32,901 nucleotides of DNA from Desulfuromonadales bacterium (GTDB lineage Bacteria; Desulfobacterota; Desulfuromonadia; Desulfuromonadales; BM103). Positions 25,590-32,811 of the stretch are shown one piece after another. The stretch lies in NCBI GenBank assembly GCA_014860225.1, contig JACZKE010000043.1, positions 1 through 32,901 on the forward strand. The letters run 5' to 3'. The notes beneath the pieces were generated by a model, which saw nothing but the letters and a program-made list of their open reading frames with translations, was not told where the DNA came from and did no database searches. Position 1 is the stretch's first letter; every line of letters starts with the position of its first letter. The position numbers and the translations under genes were made by a program.

Positions 25590-27239
25590 GTGCACTGGAA
25601 GGCATTCGAATTATTATTTCTCATGATTGGCTTCAGACCCCATACCCGGCACTTTTCGCCTAATCCAAACGCCTACCTTTATGTCCTGATCCTTTTGATT
25701 CTGATTGAAGCATCGTTTTTTTCTTTCTACGGCGTTTCCCGCCACTACAATTATTTGACATCGATCGTTGATCTTGGGCATATGGATCAGGCTGTCTGGG
25801 GTACGCTGCACGGACAACCTTTTCTCAACACGGATGTTTTTAATACTGCACTGAGCAGGCTGGGATTTCATTTTGACCCGGTACTGGCACTATTTGTGCC
25901 TTTCTACCTGCTTGCGCCAAGTGTTGTCTGGTTGATTCTGGCGCAAGCAATCGCGCTCCCTCTGGCGGGTCTGCCGATCTATTTTCTGGCCCGTCAAGTC
26001 ACCCGATCGGAGCAGGTGGCTTTTCTATGGGCATCAACCTGTTTAATCTCTCCGTTTATCTTGAGCGCTGCCTCCTGGGATTTTCATCCTGCATCTCTTG
26101 CTGTACCGTTTATTGCTCTGGCTTATCTGGCTGTTGAGAAAAAACAATACCCCGCCTTGTTACTATCATGCTTTCTCATCCTCTTATGCAAAGAGCATTT
26201 CGGACTGCTTGTTTTCGGTTTTGGGTTGCTTTGGTTTTTTAAACATCGTGATTTTGGAAAATCTTTTACTTTGATCCTGGTTGGATTGGGGCACTTGTAT
26301 CTGGTCGTGAAAATCATAATGCCGGCTTTTTCACCTACGGGACAACACTTGATGCTCTCAAGCGATCTGGGACAACTAAGTCGATATGGTTGGCTTGGCA
26401 GTTCTTTAGAAGAGATAGTCATAAATTTCATGACCAATCCGGCTGAAAATGTTCGACACGTTCTGTTTGCAATGGACGGATTGGAATATCTTCTGCTGCT
26501 TATGGCCCCACTAATTTGCCTGCCTGTTCTTGGTATCGAATTCCTTTTGCCCGGAGCAGCTGATTTATTGGCCAACCTGCTATCAGCGAACCCCATGCCT
26601 AGAAGCATTTTTTCATATCACAGTGCAACCTTGATCCCTGTTCTCGTTGTTGCAGCTATTTATGGCAGTTGTCGCACCAGTCGTTTTCTTGCTATTTTTA
26701 CACCTGTTCGTCAGGCATTTGCTGCATTAGCTATAACATTTTTTCTTGCTTGGATAGGGTTCCCCTTCTTCTCATTGCCAGGAGGGTATCACTTCTGGGA
26801 GCCAAAAAGGATTTTTGCAATTTCTGACGATGGTATTGCCATAGTTAAAGAGATGGTTTCTTCGGAAATGAGTCTGTCAGTTCAAGCCAACATCGGAGCC
26901 CATTTTACACAAAGACAAGAAGTTTACGCTTATCCGGAAATGGTAGGTGATGTTGATGTTGTCGTCTTGCGTCTGGACAGCCCTACATTGTTGCCGCGAG
27001 GACGGAATCCTGGCAGAATCGCCTCACTTGCTCACCATCTTCAGATGGATCCCATAGATTACCTCGACTCGATCAAAAAATTGCTGGAGAGTGAAATCTA
27101 TTCAGGAATTGTCTGGCACGATCCCTGGCTGATTTTTACGAAAGAGATCAAGACATCACAGGATGTTGATGATATTATCAGTAAAATTGAAATATTACAG
27201 CTTGAATGGCAGCAGACAGAATCGCTCCACGTCAATTAG
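25590..27239 (+). CDS. DUF2079 multi-membrane protein
   Basis: A 549-residue integral membrane protein with about ten helices and a soluble C-terminal part. Family signatures of DUF2079 are visible: SIVDLGHMDQAVWGTLHGQPF near residue 65 (loop Asp residues as in GT-C enzymes), LGFHFDPVLALFVPFY, SAASWDFHPASLAVPF and LLCKEHFGLLVFG. The family is thought to be a membrane glycosyltransferase-like group, but no member's activity is known to me. Start choice is open: GTG 25590 gives the length used here, while ATG 25623 would shorten it by 11 residues; neither has a good ribosome binding site. A GtrB-like enzyme 15 bases downstream could supply its lipid-linked sugar. Confidence 0.78.
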   Translation: MHWKAFELLFLMIGFRPHTRHFSPNPNAYLYVLILLILIEASFFSFYGVSRHYNYLTSIVDLGHMDQAVWGTLHGQPFLNTDVFNTALSRLGFHFDPVLALFVPFYLLAPSVVWLILAQAIALPLAGLPIYFLARQVTRSEQVAFLWASTCLISPFILSAASWDFHPASLAVPFIALAYLAVEKKQYPALLLSCFLILLCKEHFGLLVFGFGLLWFFKHRDFGKSFTLILVGLGHLYLVVKIIMPAFSPTGQHLMLSSDLGQLSRYGWLGSSLEEIVINFMTNPAENVRHVLFAMDGLEYLLLLMAPLICLPVLGIEFLLPGAADLLANLLSANPMPRSIFSYHSATLIPVLVVAAIYGSCRTSRFLAIFTPVRQAFAALAITFFLAWIGFPFFSLPGGYHFWEPKRIFAISDDGIAIVKEMVSSEMSLSVQANIGAHFTQRQEVYAYPEMVGDVDVVVLRLDSPTLLPRGRNPGRIASLAHHLQMDPIDYLDSIKKLLESEIYSGIVWHDPWLIFTKEIKTSQDVDDIISKIEILQLEWQQTESLHVN

Positions 27240-27254
27240 ATTGGCTGTGACACT

Positions 27255-28211
27255 ATGGTTTCTTCAGGAATAAGTTCTGTAAACATCTCGGTTCTGATCC
27301 CTTTGTTGAATGAAAGACAGAGCCTTGAAGAACTGTATCAAGGGATCGTTCAGGAAATCCAGTCGCTCGGTTTCACCTACGAGATCCTTTTTATAGATGA
27401 CGGCAGTTCGGATGATTCCTTTGAAGTCATAAGAAATCTTCAGAATCGGGATTCCGCAGTAAAAGGCATCCGTTTTCGACGTAATTTTGGTAAGTCCCTG
27501 GCCTTGAACGAAGGGTTCAGACATGCCAAAGGGGATATCCTCATCACCATGGATGCTGATCTACAGGATGATCCGAAGGAAATCCCTCGCTTGATCGACA
27601 AGTTAAACGAAGGCTATGACCTCGTCTCTGGGTGGAAGAAAAAACGTAAAGATCCTGTGCTTAGCAAAAACCTTCCTTCTAAACTTTTCAATATGATGTT
27701 GAGATGGGGATCAGGGTTGAAACTGCATGATTTTAATTGTGGTTTTAAGGCTTACCGGCGATCAGTTGTAGAAAAACTGCATCTTTACGGTGAGTTGCAT
27801 CGCTTTATTCCGGCTCTTGTGCATGCTCAAGGATACAAGGTTACTGAAATTCCAGTCGAACACAGTTCGCGTCGTTTCGGGAAATCCAAATTCGGACTGA
27901 CACGATTCTCACACGGTTTTTTTGATTTTCTGACGGTGATTTTCCTGACTAAATTCCTGAAGAGGCCGATGCACTTCTTTGGTGGCCTGGGAAGTTTGAT
28001 TTCGGCAATTGGCTTTCTAATCTGTGGTTACCTGACCTGTCTGTGGCTTTTAGGTGAAGAGATAGGTCATCGACCTCTGCTGATCTTGGGGGTTTTGCTG
28101 ATTATTGTCGGGATGCAGATGGTGACAACCGGCTTGGTAGCGGAAATGGTTAATTATCGACATCGCAGTTTTAATAATGAGGGGATCGTAGCTGAATTGC
28201 TCGGCTGCTGA
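27255..28211 (+). CDS. GtrB-like polyprenol-phosphate glycosyltransferase (GT2)
   Basis: Family 2 glycosyltransferase that likely loads a sugar onto undecaprenyl phosphate on the cytoplasmic face. The 318-residue protein has ISVLIPLLNERQSLE, ILFIDDGSSDDSF, FRRNFGKSLALNEGF and the metal site TMDADLQDDPKEIP, then DFNCGFKAYRRSVVEKL and two C-terminal membrane helices. It has the same length and plan as the product of 4740-5696 but is clearly divergent, with different acceptor-side residues. It lies 15 bases after the DUF2079 gene and is followed by a methyltransferase and a GtrA-like gene, so it is the central enzyme of the downstream module. Confidence 0.9.
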   Translation: MVSSGISSVNISVLIPLLNERQSLEELYQGIVQEIQSLGFTYEILFIDDGSSDDSFEVIRNLQNRDSAVKGIRFRRNFGKSLALNEGFRHAKGDILITMDADLQDDPKEIPRLIDKLNEGYDLVSGWKKKRKDPVLSKNLPSKLFNMMLRWGSGLKLHDFNCGFKAYRRSVVEKLHLYGELHRFIPALVHAQGYKVTEIPVEHSSRRFGKSKFGLTRFSHGFFDFLTVIFLTKFLKRPMHFFGGLGSLISAIGFLICGYLTCLWLLGEEIGHRPLLILGVLLIIVGMQMVTTGLVAEMVNYRHRSFNNEGIVAELLGC

Positions 28212-28240
28212 GACCCAATTTTTCATCCTGAATTTTACCC

Positions 28241-28915
28241 ATGGCAATTCCTGAATGGCTTCTGACAAAAAGCTTGACCGTTCGCGTCAATAAGATGATC
28301 GAACTGTTTCTTCCGCCTGTGTTGGCGGATCGCAAGTGGATAGCGTGTTTGTTCAATTACTTCCAGGGCCGTGGCTTTCGTTACTATGATGTGACCAAGA
28401 ACCCAATGGGTTTTCCGCGCTGCAATCGGGTTTCAGACTGCACCGAAACCATGCTAATGACAGCAGCGGATCTTGTGGTCGGCAAACGAGTACTTGATAT
28501 TGGTTGCGGGTCCGGTCGTTTCATCAAGCAACTTGCCGCGAACAATGTTGAATGTACAGGGGTTGATCCGAATCAGAAGAATGAAAAAGGAGACAACTGG
28601 CAAATCTCAAAAGGTATCGTCGAGGATTTCAATTTTCCAGAATCAAGCTTTGATACAGTTGTTTCCTTCAAGACGCTCGAGCACATTCCTGACCCAAAAA
28701 CAGTTCTGCAATCATGGAAGAAACTTGCTCGATACAGAATTGTCCTGGTTCTGCCATGCCAACGTTATCGTCGTTATGTGTATGATGGACATATCAATTT
28801 CTTCCCGGATGAATTCCAGCTAAGAAACCAGCTCGGGCTGCCTGAACATGCAGTTGTTGAAAAACTAGACTATGACTGGCTGGTTTATGAAGACGTTACT
28901 CCCTTACAAAGATAA
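28241..28915 (+). CDS. Class I SAM-dependent methyltransferase
   Basis: A 224-residue soluble methyltransferase of unknown substrate. Motif I is RVLDIGCGSGRF (about 83-94), the acidic strand end is CTGVDPNQKN, and the post-motif region FDTVVSFKTLEHIPDP is the usual methyltransferase 11 pattern. The N-terminal 75 residues are not recognised. No good ribosome binding site is seen before ATG 28241, 29 bases after the glycosyltransferase stop, so translation may be coupled. The end overlaps the GtrA-like gene. Sugar or lipid-carrier modification is a guess from context. Confidence 0.82.
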   Translation: MAIPEWLLTKSLTVRVNKMIELFLPPVLADRKWIACLFNYFQGRGFRYYDVTKNPMGFPRCNRVSDCTETMLMTAADLVVGKRVLDIGCGSGRFIKQLAANNVECTGVDPNQKNEKGDNWQISKGIVEDFNFPESSFDTVVSFKTLEHIPDPKTVLQSWKKLARYRIVLVLPCQRYRRYVYDGHINFFPDEFQLRNQLGLPEHAVVEKLDYDWLVYEDVTPLQR

Positions 28916-29270
28916 ATTCCTCAAATTTCTTGTTGTATCAATCATTGTCACAACGGTTGATTATCTGATCTTTTTTTCTCTGTATCGGTTGATGGGAATT
29001 CTAAGCGCGCATGTGCTTTCTTATAGCATCGCTTTATTGCTTAGTTTTACGCTTCAAAAACGATTCGTCTTTCAAACAAATAGATCGGCATCTGTTGCTT
29101 TCTTCAGAATTTTATTCTTTTCCCTAGTCGGCATCTCTTTGAGTTACGTTGTCCTTTTTGCATATAACTGGGTATTCAGTAATATCGCTATAGCCAAAAT
29201 TCTCATGACGACAACTATGTTTTTTTATAATTTCTTCTCAAAAAAAATCGCTTTTGGGGACCACCACTGA
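28872..29270 (+). CDS. GtrA-like small membrane protein
   Basis: A 132-residue protein with four hydrophobic helices, matching GtrA family proteins that are thought to flip polyprenyl-phosphate-linked sugars across the membrane. The pattern KFLVVSIIVTTVDYLIFFSLYRL is the usual first helix. It overlaps the methyltransferase gene by 44 bases, or by 29 if ATG 28887 (MKTLLPYK) is the real start; neither has a clear ribosome binding site. A GtrB-like gene two positions upstream gives the classic GtrA/GtrB pair. It ends the plus-strand row. Confidence 0.85.
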   Translation: MTGWFMKTLLPYKDKFLKFLVVSIIVTTVDYLIFFSLYRLMGILSAHVLSYSIALLLSFTLQKRFVFQTNRSASVAFFRILFFSLVGISLSYVVLFAYNWVFSNIAIAKILMTTTMFFYNFFSKKIAFGDHH

Positions 29271-29288
29271 GAAATTCCGGAAAGAGTC

Positions 29289-29348
29289 GGTCAAAGGGAC
29301 ATAGTTGATACTTTGACATCTCATTTTCAATTGTCCCTAAAAATGACC
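29289..29348. repeat. Inverted repeat downstream of the GtrA-like gene
   Basis: GGTCAAAGGGACA (29289-29301) and TGTCCCTAAAAATGACC (29332-29348) form a broken stem: AGGGACA pairs with TGTCCCT and GGTCA with TGACC. Without a T run it looks more like a small palindromic repeat or mobile-element remnant than a terminator. Confidence 0.5.
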
Positions 29349-29402
29349 AACATTCTCGGCACGAATTGCCTACTCAGATACTATCAGCCAGGCAAAACAC
29401 TG

Positions 29403-29657
29403 TCAGACAGCAAAGCGATTAACCCTCATAAAAGACAACTCGGATTGACATACCCCAGCTAAAATGAAGTAAATGAAGTTAACGAAGGGATGATGTCGGG
29501 TCAATTGAGATCTGGACGCCCCCTCTGTGTTTCGTACCCACCTATGCGCAAGCCTTAAAACTGTGGCAAGCAGGCACATCATCGCCTTAGCCTTGGACCG
29601 GTAATACCAATGCCCTGCAATATCAGCACCGAGAATATCTGTTTCTTTGAGATCCAT
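29403..29657 (-). pseudogene. Degenerate methyltransferase-like remnant
   Basis: The 84-residue frame opens with MDLKETDILGADIAGHWYY and RSKAKAM, which resembles the N-terminus of a family of SAM-dependent methyltransferases I know from sugar clusters of this lineage. The SAM-binding motif I is absent and the sequence becomes unrecognisable after about residue 34. The last 30 residues (FVNFIYFILAGVCQSELSFM) could be the far C-terminus of such a protein, which would imply an internal deletion. No ribosome binding site precedes the ATG. This rests on recalled motif similarity only. Confidence 0.3.
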
Positions 29658-29725
29658 TAATCAGCCAGGCTTTGGGTTTTTACAGGCAACATTTTCTGTC
29701 TCAACAAAAGGGGCCAGGGCCAGGT

Positions 29726-29765
29726 CTACACATTCCACAAAAAATGCATAACACCCTTGAATCAT
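29726..29765 (+). repeat. 40-bp direct repeat, copy 1
   Basis: This copy starts CTACACATTCCACAAAAAAT and ends CTTGAATCAT. It matches copy 2 at 31917-31956 in 35 of 40 positions and is in the same orientation. Both copies are preceded by GGGGCCAGGG. It lies 56 bases beyond the 3' end of the YtxH-like gene. Confidence 0.8.
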
Positions 29766-29821
29766 AGAATACTGCACCCCTTCAGCTTCCCGCTTCATGA
29801 AGGCAACGAACAGGCGAAAAA

Positions 29822-30154
29822 TCAGGTATTGGCTGACTGTTCAGCCGATTTTTCATGTTTGGCTTTTTCGGCGGCGATGGCATCTTTACCAGCTTTAACC
29901 GCAGTTTTGATAAGATCGGCATTCTCCTCAAGAACTTGCCGACCCTCCTGGATCGCCTGTTTGATCCGTGTCTCTGCATCCTCGGTCATTTCGTTCAATT
30001 TTCCGCGGGTTTCATCCACCATACCATGCAGTTTTTCCCGCGTTTCCGGCCCGGAACGTGGTGCCATCAATAAAGCCAGACCGCCCCCGATGAGTGCACC
30101 GAGTGTAAAAGCAAGAAAAGTTGTTCCCGATCCATTATTTTGTTCACCAGCCAT
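29822..30154 (-). CDS. YtxH-like envelope protein
   Basis: A 110-residue protein with an N-terminal hydrophobic segment containing GALIGGGLALLMAPRSGPETREKL, the glycine-rich YtxH signature, followed by a long charged helical tail likely to form a coiled coil. YtxH-type proteins are often stress-induced and have no proven activity. AAGGAG precedes ATG 30154. The start lies 2 bases after the stop of the DUF948 gene, so the site overlaps that gene's end and the two are translationally coupled. Confidence 0.85.
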   Translation of the reverse strand: MAGEQNNGSGTTFLAFTLGALIGGGLALLMAPRSGPETREKLHGMVDETRGKLNEMTEDAETRIKQAIQEGRQVLEENADLIKTAVKAGKDAIAAEKAKHEKSAEQSANT

Positions 30155-30156
30155 TG

Positions 30157-30552
30157 CTATTCTCCTTTTTCCCGAGTTTCTTTAAAAAAGACCTTACCGG
30201 CAGCTCTAATACCCATTATCAGGCAGGCAGCATTCTCGGCAATATGACAAGCGTCCTGGCGAAAAAAACGGTTGACCTGACGAATCGAAGTGAAGATTTC
30301 GTCCAGTGACTCAAGAAGATTCTCGGTGTGCACGCTGCCTTTTTCAATTTTCGCCGACGCCCGGTTGATCCTCTCCGTGATTTCCCTAAAATCCTGCAGG
30401 CTCGGGATCAATTCCCGGCGTAAATCATGCAAAAGAGCATCGGTCTCCCTGGCGGTTTTTTTTAATTGCCATATCAACGGCAGAAGAAATGCCGCAATGA
30501 CAATGACCACCACCAGGATAATCAGGTTTAAAATGTCGATTTGGACTGTCAT
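30157..30552 (-). CDS. DUF948-like membrane protein
   Basis: A 131-residue protein with one N-terminal membrane helix (LNLIILVVVIVIAAFLLPLIW) and a long amphipathic helical region (LKKTARETDALLHDLRREL and following), the layout of DUF948 proteins, which commonly pair with YtxH proteins. The function is unknown. AGGAGG lies before ATG 30552. Upstream is a promoter candidate at 30581-30609. Confidence 0.82.
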   Translation of the reverse strand: MTVQIDILNLIILVVVIVIAAFLLPLIWQLKKTARETDALLHDLRRELIPSLQDFREITERINRASAKIEKGSVHTENLLESLDEIFTSIRQVNRFFRQDACHIAENAACLIMGIRAAGKVFFKETREKGE

Positions 30553-30572
30553 GTGTCCTCCTGTGCTGAAAA

Positions 30573-30609
30573 ATACTTCAAGTATCCTGATTAATTAACC
30601 ATATGCCAA
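30573..30609 (-). promoter_or_regulatory. Promoter of the DUF948-ytxH pair with overlapping palindrome
   Basis: On the minus strand, TTGGCA (complement of 30604-30609) and GATACT (complement of 30581-30586) are 17 bases apart. They match consensus in five of six and four of six positions. The palindrome ATACTT-C-AAGTAT at 30573-30585 overlaps the -10 box, as an operator would. Confidence 0.45.
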
Positions 30610-30672
30610 CGCGATACATCCGCACGAAAACACATTTGATTTCTACCAGCTCATGGATAGTCGGACAGGTTC

Positions 30673-31851
30673 CTAGTCACCGAGAAGTTCGCCGATGGGT
30701 TTCAGATCCTCTACATGATCGCAAATCGCCTTGATGATCATGATGACAGGCACGCCCAGTAAGAGCCCCCACAACCCCCACAACCAACCCCAGAAGAGCA
30801 CGCTGACGAAAACCACTACCGGACTCATCCGGCTTGCCCGGCCGGTAAGCCACGGCGTCAGCAAGTAACCTTCTAAGCTGGTGATCAGTAACGCGATTCC
30901 CGAGACCAGAAGGACCATGCTGAGCGTTTCAAATTGAAGAAAGGCAAAGAGCGCCGTGCCGCTGCTGACAATAATGGGACCAAGGTAAGGTACTATTTTG
31001 AATACTCCGGCGACGATACCCCAGATTGCCGCATGCTCCAGTCCGATCCAGAGAAATGCCAGCCAGGTTGCCACACCCACCAACAGACTGGTGAATATCT
31101 GTACCAGCAGATAGCGTTGGATCTGTTCGGCAATTTGATCCAGCACACGCAGGGTGATTTTTTTCTTGCTGAGGGTGGGACCGGCTATTTTTACCAGCTT
31201 GCGCCGGAAGGTATCGCCCGAAGCGAGCATGAAATACGACAGGAACAAAACCAATAAAAGCTGGCCGGCAAAGGCAACGACTCCCTTTGTTCCCATCCAA
31301 AGATACTCTTTTATATTCAGCTTGGGTTTTTCGATCTGAACACGCGTGACACCGCGCGGAGTGTCAGGTGTTGAAGAGCCTGCCTCACTCGCAGCCTGCT
31401 CTAGCTTGTCGGCAGCTTTTTGCATACTCTCCATTGCGCCATCGGAGGTTCCCGTTTTTTTCAGGTTGGCAAGGCGCAGCTTATTCGCTGCATCGGGCAG
31501 GGTTTCAATCAGCCTGGTGGCTTCATCGCTGAGGGAATACACCAGAGAGCCTGTCCCTGCCACAATACCAAGTAGCAGTACCGCGGCTCCGATGGTGTTC
31601 GGAATCCGCCATCTACGCATCTGGTTGACCAGCGGAGCAAGCGCGTAGCTGATCATCACGCCCAGCATCAGCGGAATGAATATCGCCATGGCCCATCGCA
31701 GCATGAAAACGGCCGCGAGTACTGCAATCAGCACGAGCGAGACACTGTGTGTATCAATCGGAATGGGCAGGGTTAATGGTGCGGGTTCAGAAGACTCCTC
31801 GCCGTTCTTGTGTTCGTCACTTTTCGCTTCAGGTGAAAGTTGGTTATTCAT
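30673..31851 (-). CDS. AI-2E family transporter (permease)
   Basis: A 392-residue inner-membrane protein of the AI-2E transporter family (PF01594), whose members export a signal molecule, ions or other small solutes; the substrate here is unknown. A disordered N-terminus (about 30 residues) is followed by eight hydrophobic helices. An intervening loop is rich in Ala, Ser and Lys, with a Pro/Glu segment (RVQIEKPKLNIKEY), and the conserved C-terminal block reads LGPIIVSSGTALFA ... GYLLTPWLTGRASRMSPVVVFVSVLFWGWLWG. AGGAATC stands before ATG 31851. The 120-base gap to the DUF948 gene has a promoter of its own. Confidence 0.9.
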   Translation of the reverse strand: MNNQLSPEAKSDEHKNGEESSEPAPLTLPIPIDTHSVSLVLIAVLAAVFMLRWAMAIFIPLMLGVMISYALAPLVNQMRRWRIPNTIGAAVLLLGIVAGTGSLVYSLSDEATRLIETLPDAANKLRLANLKKTGTSDGAMESMQKAADKLEQAASEAGSSTPDTPRGVTRVQIEKPKLNIKEYLWMGTKGVVAFAGQLLLVLFLSYFMLASGDTFRRKLVKIAGPTLSKKKITLRVLDQIAEQIQRYLLVQIFTSLLVGVATWLAFLWIGLEHAAIWGIVAGVFKIVPYLGPIIVSSGTALFAFLQFETLSMVLLVSGIALLITSLEGYLLTPWLTGRASRMSPVVVFVSVLFWGWLWGLWGLLLGVPVIMIIKAICDHVEDLKPIGELLGD

Positions 31852-31916
31852 TTTTGATTCCTGTTATGTCTGCAAAACTTGGCTTTTTTCAGCAACAACC
31901 GTAGCCGGGGCCAGGG

Positions 31917-31956
31917 CTACACATTTCACAAAAAATGCCTAAAAGCCTTGGATCAT
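31917..31956 (+). repeat. 40-bp direct repeat, copy 2
   Basis: This copy starts CTACACATTTCACAAAAAAT and ends CTTGGATCAT. It matches copy 1 at 29726-29765 in 35 of 40 positions, in the same orientation. It abuts the stop codon of the toxin gene and lies upstream of the AI-2E gene, so the two copies flank the minus-strand three-gene block. Confidence 0.8.
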
Positions 31957-31957
31957 G

Positions 31958-32326
31958 CTACCCACAATTCCGAGAATTGTGCTCCCGCAGCAATGGGAAC
32001 AACTGCTGCAGGGCTTCTGCTGCTCTGCTCTGATCCGGACGGGCAAGCCTGCCAGCCTTTCTGATGATCAAGTGTTCATCCAGAGTGAATAATTTCATTC
32101 GAATGATTGATGATGCAGGCAATCCTGCTGCATCCAGATCCTGAATTTCAATATCGAGCGGCCAATCGGAGTTTCTGGCGCTGGTAATCATCGCCATTAC
32201 GGCCTGACCTGCCTGCTGATTAAAGGCCTTGGCATCGGACAGTATCAAAGCGGGTCTGCGTTTGGTGGTGGCATTGTCAGTGAACGGGAAAGGGACGACA
32301 ACGACATCAAAGGCCTCAAAGGTCAC
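31958..32326 (-). CDS. MazF/PemK-family toxin
   Basis: A 122-residue putative ribonuclease toxin of the PemK/MazF fold. FDVVVVPFPFTDNATTKRRPALILSD near the N-terminus carries the conserved PFPF-D and RRPA-I segments, and VMAMITSAR and SIIRMKLFTLDE follow at the expected spacing. GTG 32326 is preferred because GAGGAGG lies 6 bases upstream, inside the antitoxin gene. An ATG 15 bases further upstream (32341) would add MRRHT but has no site. With the GTG start the two genes overlap by 11 bases, so translation is coupled. A palindrome (ACAATTC-CGA-GAATTGT, 31964-31980) lies near the 3' end. Confidence 0.88.
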   Translation of the reverse strand: MTFEAFDVVVVPFPFTDNATTKRRPALILSDAKAFNQQAGQAVMAMITSARNSDWPLDIEIQDLDAAGLPASSIIRMKLFTLDEHLIIRKAGRLARPDQSRAAEALQQLFPLLREHNSRNCG

Positions 32327-32546
32327 GGTATGCCTCCTCATCAGCGGGCGACTCCCATTCGTTCAGCGTCCCTACAAGCGCCTTTGCGAAGGCGACATCG
32401 ATTGGCCTGGCTTTTCTGATACGGATCTGGTGATCCTCTATGTCAAAAGCAATTGCGTCTCCGGCTTTCAAGTGCAGGGCTTTGCGGACCGGTTCAGGAA
32501 TAGTGGCTTGATATTTGGACGTGATTTTGCTTGTTGCAGTCGTCAT
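32316..32546 (-). CDS. AbrB/MazE-type antitoxin
   Basis: A 76-residue DNA-binding antitoxin with an AbrB/SpoVT swapped-hairpin domain (TSKYQATIPEPVRKALHLKAGDAIAFDIE) and a short acidic tail (EWESPADEEAYRDL) that probably binds the toxin. AGGGAGG precedes ATG 32546. It overlaps the downstream toxin gene, and an operator-like palindrome lies just upstream, fitting autoregulation of the pair. Confidence 0.9.
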   Translation of the reverse strand: MTTATSKITSKYQATIPEPVRKALHLKAGDAIAFDIEDHQIRIRKARPIDVAFAKALVGTLNEWESPADEEAYRDL

Positions 32547-32563
32547 AGTATAACCTCCCTTCT

Positions 32564-32596
32564 GGTAATACTACCATTACCTACCTTACTTCACAA
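32564..32596 (-). promoter_or_regulatory. Promoter and operator of the toxin-antitoxin pair
   Basis: On the minus strand, TTGTGA (complement of 32591-32596) and TAGTAT (complement of 32568-32573) are 17 bases apart. The -10 lies inside GGTAAT-ACTACC-ATTACC (32564-32581), a perfect 6-base inverted repeat that would be a natural binding site for the AbrB-type antitoxin. Confidence 0.55.
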
Positions 32597-32781
32597 GAAG
32601 TTCGGGTCAACTACGTCTCGCTTCCCACCAGAGTTACAGCCTTTGCCAAGGGCTTACTTTTTTTGGGGTGCTTGCAAAAAGTATGGCGTCTAGCGGGACA
32701 CGCAGGTTCTAAGTCTATGATTTTTCATGTAATTTCACCACAAAAAGCAGAACCGCAGGAGCTGCGCCCTGCACCCGCCTC

Positions 32782-32811
32782 ACTTTCTTTTTATCCCGCC
32801 GAAAAGAAAGT
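32782..32811. repeat. Hairpin repeat at the right edge
   Basis: ACTTTCTTTT (32782-32791) and AAAAGAAAGT (32802-32811) form a perfect 10-base stem around a 10-base loop. The surrounding sequence (CGCCCTGCACCCGCCTCAC before it, AAGCAAAGAAAACGGCGG after) resembles a dispersed repeat I recall from several proteobacterial lineages, usually found without a gene of its own. That recognition is from memory and needs a search. Confidence 0.5.

Larger units (their letters stand above)
29271..29821. other. Intergenic region after the GtrA-like gene
   Basis: A 551-base stretch with no intact gene. It holds an inverted repeat at 29289-29348, a degenerate methyltransferase-like frame at 29403-29657 (minus), and the first copy of a 40-bp direct repeat at 29726-29765. 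Confidence 0.55.

Noticed and set aside
32229-32693. 154-residue plus-strand frame
   Set aside because: It is antisense to the toxin-antitoxin genes and runs through their promoter, with no domain.
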